A stretch of DNA of 64,000 nt from Paenibacillus dokdonensis (GCF_004916975.1 NZ_STGQ01000001.1:1264993-1328992), one strand, 5' to 3'; counted from the stretch's first letter, positions 40,589 through 49,251 are shown. Translations and numbers: made by a program. Notes: generated from the letters alone by a model not told the origin.

Positions 40589-41605
40589 ATGGGGAAGCTG
40601 CCTTCGGCACAGGAGCTGCTTGAACAACTCAAGCTAATTGCTGGTCCGTTTGCCGAGTATGCGCTCCGCGGTCGTAAGAAATACGTCGACCTCCGGTTGC
40701 GGCAGGATCAAGCAGTCCGAAGTATCTATATCCGATCTGCAGACAAGATCGCCAAAGAGATCCGCAGGCTGAAACGCACTGGTGCAGGTAGCGAAATGAA
40801 CATGAGGTACCTGGCATCACTCCGGGACTCACTGAAGCACAATGGTATTGGTGAATCGCTTCAGGAACTGCTGACAAAGGATATTGTCAAAGCGGTTGAT
40901 GCCGGATCCACCTACAGTCTGGAAGTGACCATGTCACAGATCAGCAAGACCAAGCTTGTAAAGCAGCCGTTACAGAGGGCATTTTTTCGTGTGAATGAAC
41001 GGGCCGTTGAAGCCATTTGGGCTAGGACTCAGCATGGATTGCACTTATCTGACCGAATCTGGAAACATGATCAAAAGTATCGTATGGCTATGAGTGAGAT
41101 CATTCAAGATGGTGTGGCCACTGGTGCGGATCCTGTTGAGACAGCCCGGCAGCTTGAAAAATACATTCGCCGGGGTAGAAAAACGTTGGCCGTTGATTAC
41201 CCCGAAATGATGGACCGTATGGGCAATCGAATTCCGCAGGATATTTCCTATGAGGCGCTCCGGCTTGTCCGAACAGAGACGGCAGCAGCATTCGGGGAAG
41301 GAACGATCGCCGCGGCTTCCGTGTCGCCATCCTATACCGGCATGAAGTGGGTTATATCCGGCTCTCACCCTATCCCGGACATATGTGATGATTTGGCGAA
41401 TGCTGATCACGGACTAGGAAAAGGAGTCTGGCCACCGGGACAGGAACCACCTATGCCGGCGCATCCGAATTGTCTCTGCGTACTGATTTCAGTGCATGAG
41501 GATACAGATGACTTTATGAAGCGGTTGAACGAGTGGACGAAGGATCCGAAGTCACATCCTGATTTGGAAGACTGGTATAAGAACGTATATTCCGAGGTGG
41601 CATAG
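40589..41605 (+). CDS. Minor head / morphogenesis protein (SPP1 gp7, Mu F-like; 338 aa)
   Basis: The C-terminal part has the Mu-F/gp7 signature: RTETAAAFGEGTIAAASVSP, GMKWVISGSHPIPDICDDLA, then PPMPAHPNCLCVL with the conserved His/Cys group, probably a zinc-binding fold. These proteins are carried inside the head and are thought to influence DNA ejection. The helical N-terminal half (LRGRKKYVDLRLRQDQAV) is typical. Starts with ATG 40589, three bases after the portal stop. Confidence 0.9.
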   Translation: MGKLPSAQELLEQLKLIAGPFAEYALRGRKKYVDLRLRQDQAVRSIYIRSADKIAKEIRRLKRTGAGSEMNMRYLASLRDSLKHNGIGESLQELLTKDIVKAVDAGSTYSLEVTMSQISKTKLVKQPLQRAFFRVNERAVEAIWARTQHGLHLSDRIWKHDQKYRMAMSEIIQDGVATGADPVETARQLEKYIRRGRKTLAVDYPEMMDRMGNRIPQDISYEALRLVRTETAAAFGEGTIAAASVSPSYTGMKWVISGSHPIPDICDDLANADHGLGKGVWPPGQEPPMPAHPNCLCVLISVHEDTDDFMKRLNEWTKDPKSHPDLEDWYKNVYSEVA

Positions 41606-41663
41606 ATTTCCTCCTTCGAAACCGCTATGATAGGTTCATAGATTGGTAGAAGGAGGAATGAAC

Positions 41664-41807
41664 GTGGACGGAGGAATAGAGTTTGAGTTCCCGTTGATCC
41701 CAACGGAGGAAGAGCTGCGCCAGATGAGCAAGGAAGTCACGAAGGACAAGTTGCAGGTCATTGATGGGGGAAAAAATTTAATAGACAGCGAGGAAGGCGC
41801 CGAATAA
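41664..41807 (+). CDS. Small acidic phage protein (47 aa)
   Basis: GTG 41664 has AGGAGGA at 7 bases (the ATG at 41658 touches the SD). Product DGGIEFEFPLIPTEEELRQM with a KEVTKDKLQVIDGGKN middle and an acidic tail. No family recognised. Its stop lies in the loop of the following terminator. Confidence 0.6.
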   Translation: MDGGIEFEFPLIPTEEELRQMSKEVTKDKLQVIDGGKNLIDSEEGAE

Positions 41808-41822
41808 GGCGTCTTTTCTTTT
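41796..41822 (+). terminator. Terminator within the head gene cluster
   Basis: GGCGCC (41796-41801) pairs with GGCGTC (41808-41813, one G.T pair), followed by TTTTCTTTT. It could reduce readthrough between the portal group and the capsid group. Confidence 0.6.
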
Positions 41823-41842
41823 GTCTGAAAGGAAGGAATGAA

Positions 41843-42016
41843 ATGGATGAAAACCGCTGGAATGAAGCGATAGATAATGCCAGATTTATGTTTGATGAGT
41901 ATAAAAAAATACCTGCAGGTATTTTTGGAGCTATTCATATAGCTGGTGCGATTGAAAGATATGATCGTGGCGAGAGGACTCTGGAATTGCTCGAAGATTT
42001 AGAAAGTATTGAATAG
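41843..42016 (+). CDS. Small phage protein (57 aa)
   Basis: ATG 41843 with GGAAGGAA about 5 bases upstream. Helical: DENRWNEAIDNARFMFDEYK then IPAGIFGAIHIAGAIERYDR. No family recognised. Stop TAG at 42014. Confidence 0.65.
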   Translation: MDENRWNEAIDNARFMFDEYKKIPAGIFGAIHIAGAIERYDRGERTLELLEDLESIE

Positions 42017-42031
42017 CTTGGGGGTGTTCGC

Positions 42032-42472
42032 TTGAACAACGAAATGAAAGAAGTGATCTTCGACAACAAGCAGCTTCAGGAAAAGTGCGCTGAGTGGCAG
42101 CGGATTTTACGCCTGCAGGACTGGATTGTGGATATCGGTATTTCTCGCAGTCGAGATATGAATTTGGATAACGCCCAGGCCGAGATTGTACCTTGTCTGC
42201 CTAAGAGAATGGCAACGGTTCGAATTCTAGATTCTGTTGATTATCCACCGGACTGTGCAGAACCACAGGATATGGAGCTTTCATTGGTTCATGAACTTCT
42301 GCATATTCACTTGTTCCCTTTGTTTGCAGATCGTGAGGATGAAATGCGTTTGATCGCAGAGGAACAAGCGATCGAGGCTATCAGCCGAGGCCTGATCTAT
42401 TTATACCGGAAGGGGGGTGAACAGAATGCAGATAGCAATGATTTGCGGGGAGATGGCGGAGCAGAAGAATAA
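42032..42472 (+). CDS. Zincin-like metallopeptidase-fold phage protein (146 aa)
   Basis: Contains LVHELLHIHLF (HExxH) near residue 88, with an upstream beta part (WIVDIGISRSRDMNLDNAQA) and a downstream acidic helix EEQAIEAISRGL. It is the pattern of small zincin-type proteins encoded near phage head genes. Whether it cleaves proteins is unknown. TTG 42032 with TGGGGGTG upstream. The 3' end overlaps the protease-scaffold gene by 47 bases. Confidence 0.75.
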   Translation: MNNEMKEVIFDNKQLQEKCAEWQRILRLQDWIVDIGISRSRDMNLDNAQAEIVPCLPKRMATVRILDSVDYPPDCAEPQDMELSLVHELLHIHLFPLFADREDEMRLIAEEQAIEAISRGLIYLYRKGGEQNADSNDLRGDGGAEE

Positions 42473-43613
42473 GCTTTTCAGTTTGTTTGGCGGGATTGCA
42501 GGAGAAATGAGCATTGAAGATATCCCTCCGGCGCCGGGCGTCAATGTCGATCTGATCAAACAAGGCGACAACGATCCTTTGGAAGTGGTCGTGGAGGTCC
42601 CGGTTGGAAAGTCGAAGCGGGGCTGGAACTATACGCATAAAGCCTTGAACGATATCGTCGAAGCCGTCAACACGCGCACGCTTGCAGGGTTTAAGGGCCA
42701 CCAGAAGCCCGAGGATGTATCAAATCAGTTTATCGACCCGGCGACGCATTGGATCGGGGCTAAGATGACCGATACGGCAGCTTATTTTCGAGGAGTCGTG
42801 GATAAGAAGGAAGAGGACTTGAAACGCTGGATCAAAGGCAAGCGCATAAAGCAGGTAAGTATTTACGGCCGCCCATCATTGAAGAATGTTTCCGGTGAGA
42901 CCCAGGTCGTGGGTTATGATCCAATGTCCATTGATTGGACGCCGCTCGATCGGATGGGTATGCCGACGCGCATTGTAGCAGCTAGCGGTGAGATGTGGGA
43001 TCCGGAAGGCACCGGTCCCGAAGGAGAAATGAGAGGAGACGATGATCAAGTGGAATGGGCTGAAGTAGTAGCGGAATTGAAGAAACGACATGGCAATAAA
43101 ACAATTACGCTAGGCATGATTGCCGGCGAAATGGGATTAACGAATGATCAGGTCTTGTCTGGGCTGACACCTGAGTTTGCAAAAGATGTACAACGCGCGC
43201 TGGAGATTAGCGGTAAGGCAAAAGAGATTCTAGGCGTCAGCGGAGAAATGGACGTTACTGCGTTGTTTACCTCCCTGAAGGTTGCAGCTGATAAAGAGGC
43301 TGGAGCTGGTCGCGATCAGATCGTTGGAGAAATGATGGATACCAAGGTTACATCCGAAGCGGTTCGTAAGGAACTGAAGAACCCAGAGACTACACTGGGT
43401 AAGCTCTGGTCTTATCATGCACGCAGTATTGCTGCTGATGCTACCAAGGATCAGATCGCTGGCGAGATGGACACCTTCCTGGCTGATCCGGTTGTAAAAG
43501 GTATGGTCGATGCGATGCATACGGATAAACCTGCTGGTGCCGGTGCCGCATCTGGTAGTAGTAAATCGTCTGAAACACCGAAGAACCTTCGGGTTAAGCG
43601 GGCATCTATTTAA
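42426..43613 (+). CDS. Prohead protease fused to scaffold, with eight GEM repeats (395 aa)
   Basis: ATG 42426 (AAGGGGGG at about 9 bases). Residues about 30-185 match prohead serine proteases: FKGHQKPED (His92), ATHWIGAKMTDTAAYFRGVV and IKQVSIYGRPS (Ser145), spaced as in the Mu gpI/T4 gp21-like groups. Residues 190-395 are helical, scaffold-like and end in a basic KNLRVKRASI tail. The tripeptide GEM occurs at residues 8, 26, 188, 200, 234, 273, 301 and 346, that is, on both sides of the protease domain and through the scaffold. Synonymous codons differ among copies, so the protein sequence is what is kept. The likely reading is a self-processing protease-scaffold; the cleavage site itself is inference. 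Confidence 0.8.
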   Translation: MQIAMICGEMAEQKNKLFSLFGGIAGEMSIEDIPPAPGVNVDLIKQGDNDPLEVVVEVPVGKSKRGWNYTHKALNDIVEAVNTRTLAGFKGHQKPEDVSNQFIDPATHWIGAKMTDTAAYFRGVVDKKEEDLKRWIKGKRIKQVSIYGRPSLKNVSGETQVVGYDPMSIDWTPLDRMGMPTRIVAASGEMWDPEGTGPEGEMRGDDDQVEWAEVVAELKKRHGNKTITLGMIAGEMGLTNDQVLSGLTPEFAKDVQRALEISGKAKEILGVSGEMDVTALFTSLKVAADKEAGAGRDQIVGEMMDTKVTSEAVRKELKNPETTLGKLWSYHARSIAADATKDQIAGEMDTFLADPVVKGMVDAMHTDKPAGAGAASGSSKSSETPKNLRVKRASI

Positions 43614-43639
43614 TCAAACCACAATAAGGAGGAATTTGA

Positions 43640-44038
43640 ATGTCTTACAAAGGTCAACCGGTGCCAAGCACCACATATCAATCGTACCGAGCCAAAGTCA
43701 GCGATGGGGAATCCGTACGCGTTCCGGTTCCGGAAAACACCGAGATCGTAGCACAACGGTTCTACCTGATCGGTGGTTTCTTTGGGGCTTCTATGCAGTC
43801 CATCAAAACGGGAGCAGGGGAGACTGAGGAAATTATTTTGGATATCGAGCAGGCCGAGTTTGAAACGGACCAGATCGATCCTACCAAGGCGTTTGTCTTT
43901 GGCGATCAGGTGTATTGGGATGCGACCAATAATCAGCTTACGACTACAGCATCCGGCAATCGTAAGGTTGGAAGAGTCACGTCACCGAAGGACGCAAAAA
44001 ATGTAATTTGGTTCATTCTTGGACCACAAATTGTATAA
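43640..44038 (+). CDS. Capsid decoration-like protein, DUF2190 (132 aa)
   Basis: All-beta protein of the DUF2190 family that frequently sits between protease and capsid genes: SDGESVRVPVPENTEIVAQR, AFVFGDQVYWDATNNQLTTT and KVGRVTSPKDAKNVIWFIL end. Likely a cement or decoration protein bound to the outer shell. AAGGAGG precedes ATG 43640. Confidence 0.85.
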   Translation: MSYKGQPVPSTTYQSYRAKVSDGESVRVPVPENTEIVAQRFYLIGGFFGASMQSIKTGAGETEEIILDIEQAEFETDQIDPTKAFVFGDQVYWDATNNQLTTTASGNRKVGRVTSPKDAKNVIWFILGPQIV

Positions 44039-44054
44039 GGGGGCATAACTACTG

Positions 44055-45119
44055 ATGGCAAAATTTATTAGTGCAGATACAATCAAATCGGAACGTCGCA
44101 AAGGGACCGTTGAAACCACGGTTCCTTTTTTGTTGAACGGTAAACAAGAAGAGGTAACGAAGAAAATCGTAAACGGAGAGATGGAGACATTCGATCTTGA
44201 TCAGCCAATCGGCGAAATGCTAACAAGCGAAAACAGTCGGAAGGAGCTTTTGCAGAAAGTCGTCCTGGACGTGGAGCTCGGGCGCGAAGAAGTTCCCCTG
44301 TTGTATGGTCCGATCTACGAGACGATCAGCGACACGAACTTTCCGAAGGAGTTCGAAGCAAAGTGGGCGCAGTATGGATCCGTCATCTTCTTGGAGCATT
44401 TGGAAGGTGAGGAAGTAAAATTCGGCAGCTTGCAAGCAGAACAAGGTCCGATAGCACGAATCAAAGGCTTTACAGCCGGATTTGAATACACCAAAGAGCT
44501 GCAGATTTTTAATCAGACTTTTAACTTTGAGGTGTTGAACAAGGCATTCGGCGAGGCTCATAATGCGTTGCTGAACCACCTTCACCTGGCTCCGATCATT
44601 AAGAACGGATATAAATCTTCTAACAAGACGGCTGCTGTTTATGTGGATGAGAAGGGCAAAACACTTGCTAATTCCACAGGAGCTCACTACATTCTCAGCC
44701 TGAGGGAGACTCTTCGTCAGGCATTGACTGATACCCGGACAGCTAAGAGAACAGGCAACATCCTGCTGGCTAACTCTGCTAACCAAGAGGATATTAAGGA
44801 TGCTTTGAGCAGCTTCACAATTCAGGCTACTCCGTACAGCGCGCTTGGCGGAATTGATACCATCATCTTCTATGACGGTTGGGAGACTCAAGGCAGCAAG
44901 AAATCTTACGCATATGACGGCGTACCTGCAGGTAAGGCATACCTGATCCGTCCGAAGCGTGGATTCAAGGAGCTTATCAAGCAGGCGCTTCAAATTCAGG
45001 CGACAATTGGTGATCTCACTCGCCTTGTTGAAGCTCAAATCGTTGGTGACGTGTGGCGCGGCGTGTTCGCTGCAGTCGAGGAGAACGTCCAGGAGATCAC
45101 TTTCCCGGGCAAAGCTTAG
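44055..45119 (+). CDS. Major capsid protein (354 aa)
   Basis: Shell subunit, by position directly after protease-scaffold and DUF2190, and by size. Contains EVPLLYGPIYETISDTNFPK (N-arm/E-loop region), GFTAGFEYTKELQIFNQTFN, ILLANSANQEDIKDALSSFT and a GIDTIIFYDGWE strand near the end, a HK97-like fold in the Mu T-like or gpE-like variant. The N-terminus has two GEM tripeptides (residues 41-43 VNGEMETF and 53-55 PIGEMLTS), so the first 42 or 54 residues may be removed during maturation. ATG 44055. Confidence 0.85.
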   Translation: MAKFISADTIKSERRKGTVETTVPFLLNGKQEEVTKKIVNGEMETFDLDQPIGEMLTSENSRKELLQKVVLDVELGREEVPLLYGPIYETISDTNFPKEFEAKWAQYGSVIFLEHLEGEEVKFGSLQAEQGPIARIKGFTAGFEYTKELQIFNQTFNFEVLNKAFGEAHNALLNHLHLAPIIKNGYKSSNKTAAVYVDEKGKTLANSTGAHYILSLRETLRQALTDTRTAKRTGNILLANSANQEDIKDALSSFTIQATPYSALGGIDTIIFYDGWETQGSKKSYAYDGVPAGKAYLIRPKRGFKELIKQALQIQATIGDLTRLVEAQIVGDVWRGVFAAVEENVQEITFPGKA

Positions 45120-45132
45120 GGAGGGGATAGGA

Positions 45133-45489
45133 ATGGAACCAAGCATCATACTCCGCACTCGGCTCCGGAAGCTTCTTAATGAGGTGATCCCTGTCGGCGG
45201 CACTGAGGCAAGCACTAACTTTTTAGATGGCGAGATCGATTTGTTACTGACAGAAGCAGATAGCCTCTATGAAGCTGCCTCTGTTGGTTGGATGGAAAAA
45301 GCGGGATTGCTGCAGGGAGATATTGAAAGCTATTCAGACGGAACTGAAAAATATGATCTGACTTCTTTGAAAGATCGGCTTAATCATGCTCTTTCAATGG
45401 CGCAGCAATACGCTGATAAGGTTACTAAAGATGCTACGAAGGACGTTTCCGGCTTTATGATCCGTGTCTGCCCGCCGAGGGTACTGTGA
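45133..45489 (+). CDS. Head-tail connector protein (118 aa)
   Basis: Helical adaptor: ILRTRLRKLLNEVIPVGGTE, LDGEIDLLLTEADSLYEAAS, LKDRLNHALSMAQQYADKV. Position directly after the capsid gene and the helical content match the adaptor that closes the portal (SPP1 gp15-like). ATG 45133 has GAGGGGATAGG at about 6 bases. Overlaps the next gene by one base. Confidence 0.75.
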   Translation: MEPSIILRTRLRKLLNEVIPVGGTEASTNFLDGEIDLLLTEADSLYEAASVGWMEKAGLLQGDIESYSDGTEKYDLTSLKDRLNHALSMAQQYADKVTKDATKDVSGFMIRVCPPRVL

Positions 45490-45878
45490 TGGAGATAACG
45501 GACTTTGTAACGATGCGGCGTAAGCACATCGCATGGAACATCTCGCAAAATCCGACTACTGTCACAATCCACCGCAAGGAGAAGATCCGGAAGGGTGGCG
45601 GGTATGAGGAGGTCGAGTCAGACTTGCGACCTGCCACCATCCGGATTTTTATCACTCGGTCTCAAATATCGCAGAACGTATCTGTTTTAGCCGGCACGAA
45701 GCAAACAGATAAAATGTACAGCCTTCTGGCCGACGAGTACGCCGATATTCAGGCAGGCCCGAACGTGACAGATCGGTTTACAGCAATCGGTGAAACATTT
45801 GAGATTATTTCTGTACAACTAAAAGTGGTGCAAGGTGTAGTTGTCGGGTACCAGGCTGATCTGGAAAGGGTGAAGTGA
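45489..45878 (+). CDS. Head closure / stopper protein (130 aa)
   Basis: ATG 45489 shares its A with the previous TGA. Beta-rich (PTTVTIHRKEKIRKGGGYEE, DRFTAIGETFEIISVQLKVV), consistent with the SPP1 gp16-like stopper that docks on the adaptor. Identification is by gene order and fold type, not a strong motif. Confidence 0.7.
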   Translation: MEITDFVTMRRKHIAWNISQNPTTVTIHRKEKIRKGGGYEEVESDLRPATIRIFITRSQISQNVSVLAGTKQTDKMYSLLADEYADIQAGPNVTDRFTAIGETFEIISVQLKVVQGVVVGYQADLERVK

Positions 45879-45879
45879 C

Positions 45880-46305
45880 ATGGGCGACTTTGGTCAAGGA
45901 GCAGTAGAGTATATGCGGCGTAAAAGAGCTGGAACTTTCAAACTGATTGAGGAACTGAGTCTTAAAGCGGAAGGTGACATGAAGCTTGCTGCCCCATGGA
46001 AAGACCAAACAGCTATAGCCAGGGGATCTCTTCATTCTGGAGCCGAGCAAGTTGGGAAAGACAAGATCAGGATGTATTTCGCCCATGGCGTCCGATATGG
46101 CGGCATTTTAGAAGAAGGGACACCTCCACATAAAATTAGAGCAAGGAATAAACCATACCTGCAATTTCGTGTAGGAGGAAGGTTTGTGAAGGTGAAAGAA
46201 GTTAATCATCCCGGAACTAAACCACGAGCGATCGTGCAGCCGACAGCCAAAAGTTATAAGGGTAAATTAAAAGACACTTTGGTTAAATGGTGGTCAATGC
46301 CATGA
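45880..46305 (+). CDS. HK97 gp10-like tail-completion protein (141 aa)
   Basis: Pattern of HK97-gp10: helix at the start (LIEELSLKAEGDMKLAAPWK), then HGVRYGGILEEGTPPHKIRA and PYLQFRVGGRFVKVKEVNHP GTKPRA-type end, including the conserved HPGTKPR stretch. It connects the head-tail interface to the tail terminator. One base separates it from the stopper gene; overlaps the next gene by four. Confidence 0.85.
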   Translation: MGDFGQGAVEYMRRKRAGTFKLIEELSLKAEGDMKLAAPWKDQTAIARGSLHSGAEQVGKDKIRMYFAHGVRYGGILEEGTPPHKIRARNKPYLQFRVGGRFVKVKEVNHPGTKPRAIVQPTAKSYKGKLKDTLVKWWSMP

Positions 46306-47138
46306 GAAATGCGATTCGGGAAAGATTGCTCGAGCGCGTTCCGGAGCTAGAGGATGCTTATGAGCCGCACGCTGCTGATAAAGACAGCGAAAAGCCGTAT
46401 GCAATTCTTCTGCAGGGAGAAGAAAGTGACGAGACTCCATGGGCGGGCTTCCGGCGAATCATGGAGGTCTGGCCGTACGTGTCGCGTTCGACTTTTGAAA
46501 AGGTGGATACTTTGGAAAAGAAGATCATTACCGCCCTGGACAAGCAGATGCTGACCACAGAAGCCGGTGAGGTCTTTTCCTGCGTCTACCTCGGATCCGC
46601 TGGCCAGGACGTGGTCGATGAAGAATGGGACGCTATTACTCGAGGCATTCAGTTTGCTGTCATGGCTCTGCAGCCGGTCGGAACGAACGATTCCCTCACA
46701 TCAGATCCGTGGGTTCCTGCTCTAGCTGATTGGACATCGGGCATCTTGGGGCCGAATTGGACCATATACAACGGGTTCTGGCCACTGGGGTATGTTAGAC
46801 CGGCTATCATGTGGCGGGTGACCGGAATTGATGTGAAGTTGCTGGGATTATCTTCTTACAACGTGTCCAAACGCTTTACAGTCCATGTTTTGGGGAATGG
46901 GCAGCATCCTGAGCATGTTGGAGTTGCTGCCCTAATTGAAGGGCTAGGAAGTGCTATTAAAATCCCCTATGACTTTGCTGATCGTCGATATCTTACAGTT
47001 GCGGATCCCAAAGCTAATATAGGGGCAGATGCAATCAGTGAGGGGCAGATTACAGTCACTCTTTCACGTCGCGTCGCACGGCCTCAAGAGGATGCTCCAT
47101 TAATACGGTCGGTCAATTACAAATCAAATATCAGGTAG
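46302..47138 (+). CDS. Tail terminator, two tandem domains (278 aa)
   Basis: ATG 46302 overlaps the previous stop (ATGA). Residues 1-120 look like a tail terminator (DSEKPYAILLQGEESDETPW, VWPYVSRSTFEKVDTLEKKI). Residues about 150-275 repeat the same type of fold (AIMWRVTGIDVKLLGLSSYN, KRFTVHVLGNGQHPEHVGVA, YDFADRRYLTVADPKANIGA). Ordinary terminators are about 130 aa, so two units seem to be fused. The protein caps the tail tube and ends sheath polymerisation. Confidence 0.65.
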   Translation: MRNAIRERLLERVPELEDAYEPHAADKDSEKPYAILLQGEESDETPWAGFRRIMEVWPYVSRSTFEKVDTLEKKIITALDKQMLTTEAGEVFSCVYLGSAGQDVVDEEWDAITRGIQFAVMALQPVGTNDSLTSDPWVPALADWTSGILGPNWTIYNGFWPLGYVRPAIMWRVTGIDVKLLGLSSYNVSKRFTVHVLGNGQHPEHVGVAALIEGLGSAIKIPYDFADRRYLTVADPKANIGADAISEGQITVTLSRRVARPQEDAPLIRSVNYKSNIR

Positions 47139-47147
47139 GTGATAATC

Positions 47148-47351
47148 ATGGCTGAAAAGCCTGAGAAAAAGGTTGAGACTTCAACCAAATCAAAGTATCC
47201 CCTCGAAGAGCTTACGGCAAATGCCGAGGCTCTTTTTTCTGTCCATCGAGAAGTGATGGTAGGGGCATTACACGGAGTCACGGTAAATGAAATGTCTGTA
47301 GCTGAGGCAAAAAACTTGGTCAAACAATTTTTAGAAAAGAAGGTGAAATAG
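47148..47351 (+). CDS. Small phage tail protein (67 aa)
   Basis: ATG 47148. A Lys/Glu-rich start (EKPEKKVETSTKSKYPLEEL) followed by a helix-turn part (NAEALFSVHREVMVGALHG and VAEAKNLVKQFLEKK). Resembles the small protein that precedes the sheath gene in PBSX-type clusters. Its stop touches the sheath start. Confidence 0.65.
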   Translation: MAEKPEKKVETSTKSKYPLEELTANAEALFSVHREVMVGALHGVTVNEMSVAEAKNLVKQFLEKKVK

Positions 47352-48815
47352 ATGGCGGGAGGAAATTGGAGTCCGACGGATATGCCAGTGCTGCCTGGTC
47401 TTTATATGAATTTCGTGGCGGCAGCTGGTAATGCAATTCAGCCAGGCGCCCGCGGTGTCGTGATCGCTGCTGTTAAATCGCATTGGGGACCAGTCGGACA
47501 GTTTGTGGAGGTTTCGGACGAAGCAGGAATCAAGGAAATGTTTTCGGAAGATGAAAGCGGCGGGGCGACGGCTTTTACGACGTTGTACCTATCCCTTTTG
47601 GGTGGGCCGAAGACGTTGCTCGCCTATCGTGTCGCTTCTGATGCGGCTAAACCTGCAAAGCTTACAATCAACAATACTGCTTCGACCCCGGCTGCTGCCG
47701 TGGAGATCGCTGCCATGTATCCAGGACAACGCGGCAATGGATTTAAAGTATCCGTTGCCGATAGCTTGGCGGCACCCGGCACCAAGGAGCTGAAGTTGTA
47801 TGAGGGTACGAAACTGCTTCGTACCTTTGCGATCGGTGACGGCAGCGTGGACACCGCTGTTGCGGCCATCAATGACGACCAGGACAACAAGTGGATCCAA
47901 GCGAAGAAACTGGCTGATGGAACCCTGGCTAGCGTCTCCGGCGAAACATTCGCCGACGGAGACAGCGGCATCTCCGGTATTACAAATTCAGATTATATTG
48001 CCTCCACAGCAGCGTTTGAAGGACAGGAGTTCCATGTGCTGACTTTGGATGGCGTGACCGATCCGGCCCTGCGCTCGAGTATCGTTGCATGGGTCGGGCG
48101 CGTTCGGAAAGAGGGTAAAGGCATCATTGTTACCCTTGGAGGTACAGCGGTAGATGACACCGCGAGTGACGCTGTGTCTAAGGCAGTAACCAGAAGCGCA
48201 AGTATCAACAACGAAGGCGTCGTAAACGTCGGATCAGGAGCTATTCTAGCTGATACGAAATATAGTTCCGCACAGGTTGCAGCATGGGTTGCAGGTTTAA
48301 TTGCTGGACAGTCTCTGAACCAGTCGACGACATACGCTGAGTCCCCATTTGATGATGTCACCCGTCGTTGGACCCGTTCGGAACAGGAAAAGGCTATCCG
48401 CGGGGGTGTATTTTTGCTAATCCATGATGGTCGTAAGGTGAAGGTCTTACGTGGAATAAACAGTCTAGTCACTCTGCAGCTTGATCAGAACAACAGCTGG
48501 AAGAAGATTCGGACAATCCGGGTTATGGACGCTATTAATGGAGACTTGCAGCGCACTGCTGAGGATGTTTACATCGGTAAGGTTAACAATACCGAGGAAG
48601 GTAGACTTGCTCTGATCGGTGTTTGTAAAGAGTATCTAAGAACTCTAGCACAGAGCAGTGTGATAGAAGGAACTGGATATGATGTGATTCTGGATCCAGC
48701 CTATTATAGTTCGTCTCCAGCGATCAAACCAGCGCCAGATCAAGTGTTTTTACAGTGGAATGCGCGTCTTACGGATGTAATGGAACAAATTTTCGGCACG
48801 TTCTACGTGCAGTAG
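47352..48815 (+). CDS. xkdK: Tail sheath protein (XkdK-like, 487 aa)
   Basis: Contractile sheath subunit; its presence defines a myovirus-type tail. Begins with the typical PGLYMNFVAAAGNAIQPGARG segment, AFTTLYLSLLGGPKTLLAYR, then VAAINDDQDNKWIQAKKLAD and the conserved C-terminal domain (IRTIRVMDAINGDLQRTAED VYIGKV, GYDVILDPAYYS). Length matches XkdK. ATG 47352, directly after the previous stop. Confidence 0.93.
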   Translation: MAGGNWSPTDMPVLPGLYMNFVAAAGNAIQPGARGVVIAAVKSHWGPVGQFVEVSDEAGIKEMFSEDESGGATAFTTLYLSLLGGPKTLLAYRVASDAAKPAKLTINNTASTPAAAVEIAAMYPGQRGNGFKVSVADSLAAPGTKELKLYEGTKLLRTFAIGDGSVDTAVAAINDDQDNKWIQAKKLADGTLASVSGETFADGDSGISGITNSDYIASTAAFEGQEFHVLTLDGVTDPALRSSIVAWVGRVRKEGKGIIVTLGGTAVDDTASDAVSKAVTRSASINNEGVVNVGSGAILADTKYSSAQVAAWVAGLIAGQSLNQSTTYAESPFDDVTRRWTRSEQEKAIRGGVFLLIHDGRKVKVLRGINSLVTLQLDQNNSWKKIRTIRVMDAINGDLQRTAEDVYIGKVNNTEEGRLALIGVCKEYLRTLAQSSVIEGTGYDVILDPAYYSSSPAIKPAPDQVFLQWNARLTDVMEQIFGTFYVQ

Positions 48816-48831
48816 AAAGGAGTGAGTTTGA

Positions 48832-49251
48832 ATGCCTGAAATGACAGGAATGGATCCCACAAGGGCGATACTCGGTACATTTGCCCAAGCGTTCGTAGAT
48901 GGGGAGTGGCAGACGAATATTAACCATCTTGAGGCAAAGGTCGAGATCGATAAGCGTGAGCTTAACCTGGTTGGCCACAACTGGGTGCAATTTAAAATCG
49001 GTGCAAAGCGCGGCACAGGTACGATCAGCGGATACAAGGTTTCGTCTAAAATGATTCAGCGCGATTTTAGCAAGTTTGATATTATCTCAAAGCTTGACGA
49101 TCCAGAAGCGTATGGCTTTGAACGGGTCCGTTTGATCCGGTGCATGCCTGACAGTGTGCAGCTTGCAAACTGGACAGCTGGTGAAGAGGTTACTGAAGAA
49201 ACACCATTTACATTCGAGGATTACGAGCTGCTTGACCCAATCGCAATTTAA
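48832..49251 (+). CDS. xkdM: Tail tube protein (XkdM-like, 139 aa)
   Basis: Inner-tube subunit, by order (after sheath) and content: FVDGEWQTNINHLEAKVEID, LNLVGHNWVQFKIGAKRGTG and a TISGYKVSSKMIQRDFSKFD stretch, matching XkdM. ATG 48832 with AAAGGAGTGAG upstream. Confidence 0.92.
   Translation: MPEMTGMDPTRAILGTFAQAFVDGEWQTNINHLEAKVEIDKRELNLVGHNWVQFKIGAKRGTGTISGYKVSSKMIQRDFSKFDIISKLDDPEAYGFERVRLIRCMPDSVQLANWTAGEEVTEETPFTFEDYELLDPIAI

Noticed and set aside
42501..43470. Internal translation starts at the GGAGAAATG sequences of the protease-scaffold gene
   Set aside because: The purine stretch touches the ATG without a spacer, and synonymous variants (GGT GAG, GGC GAA) lack an SD. Conservation of the peptide GEM explains the repeats better.
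44220..45215. A 331-codon minus-strand frame opposite the capsid gene
   Set aside because: The plus strand holds a convincing capsid protein with normal codon bias; the minus frame has no SD, domain or plausible composition.
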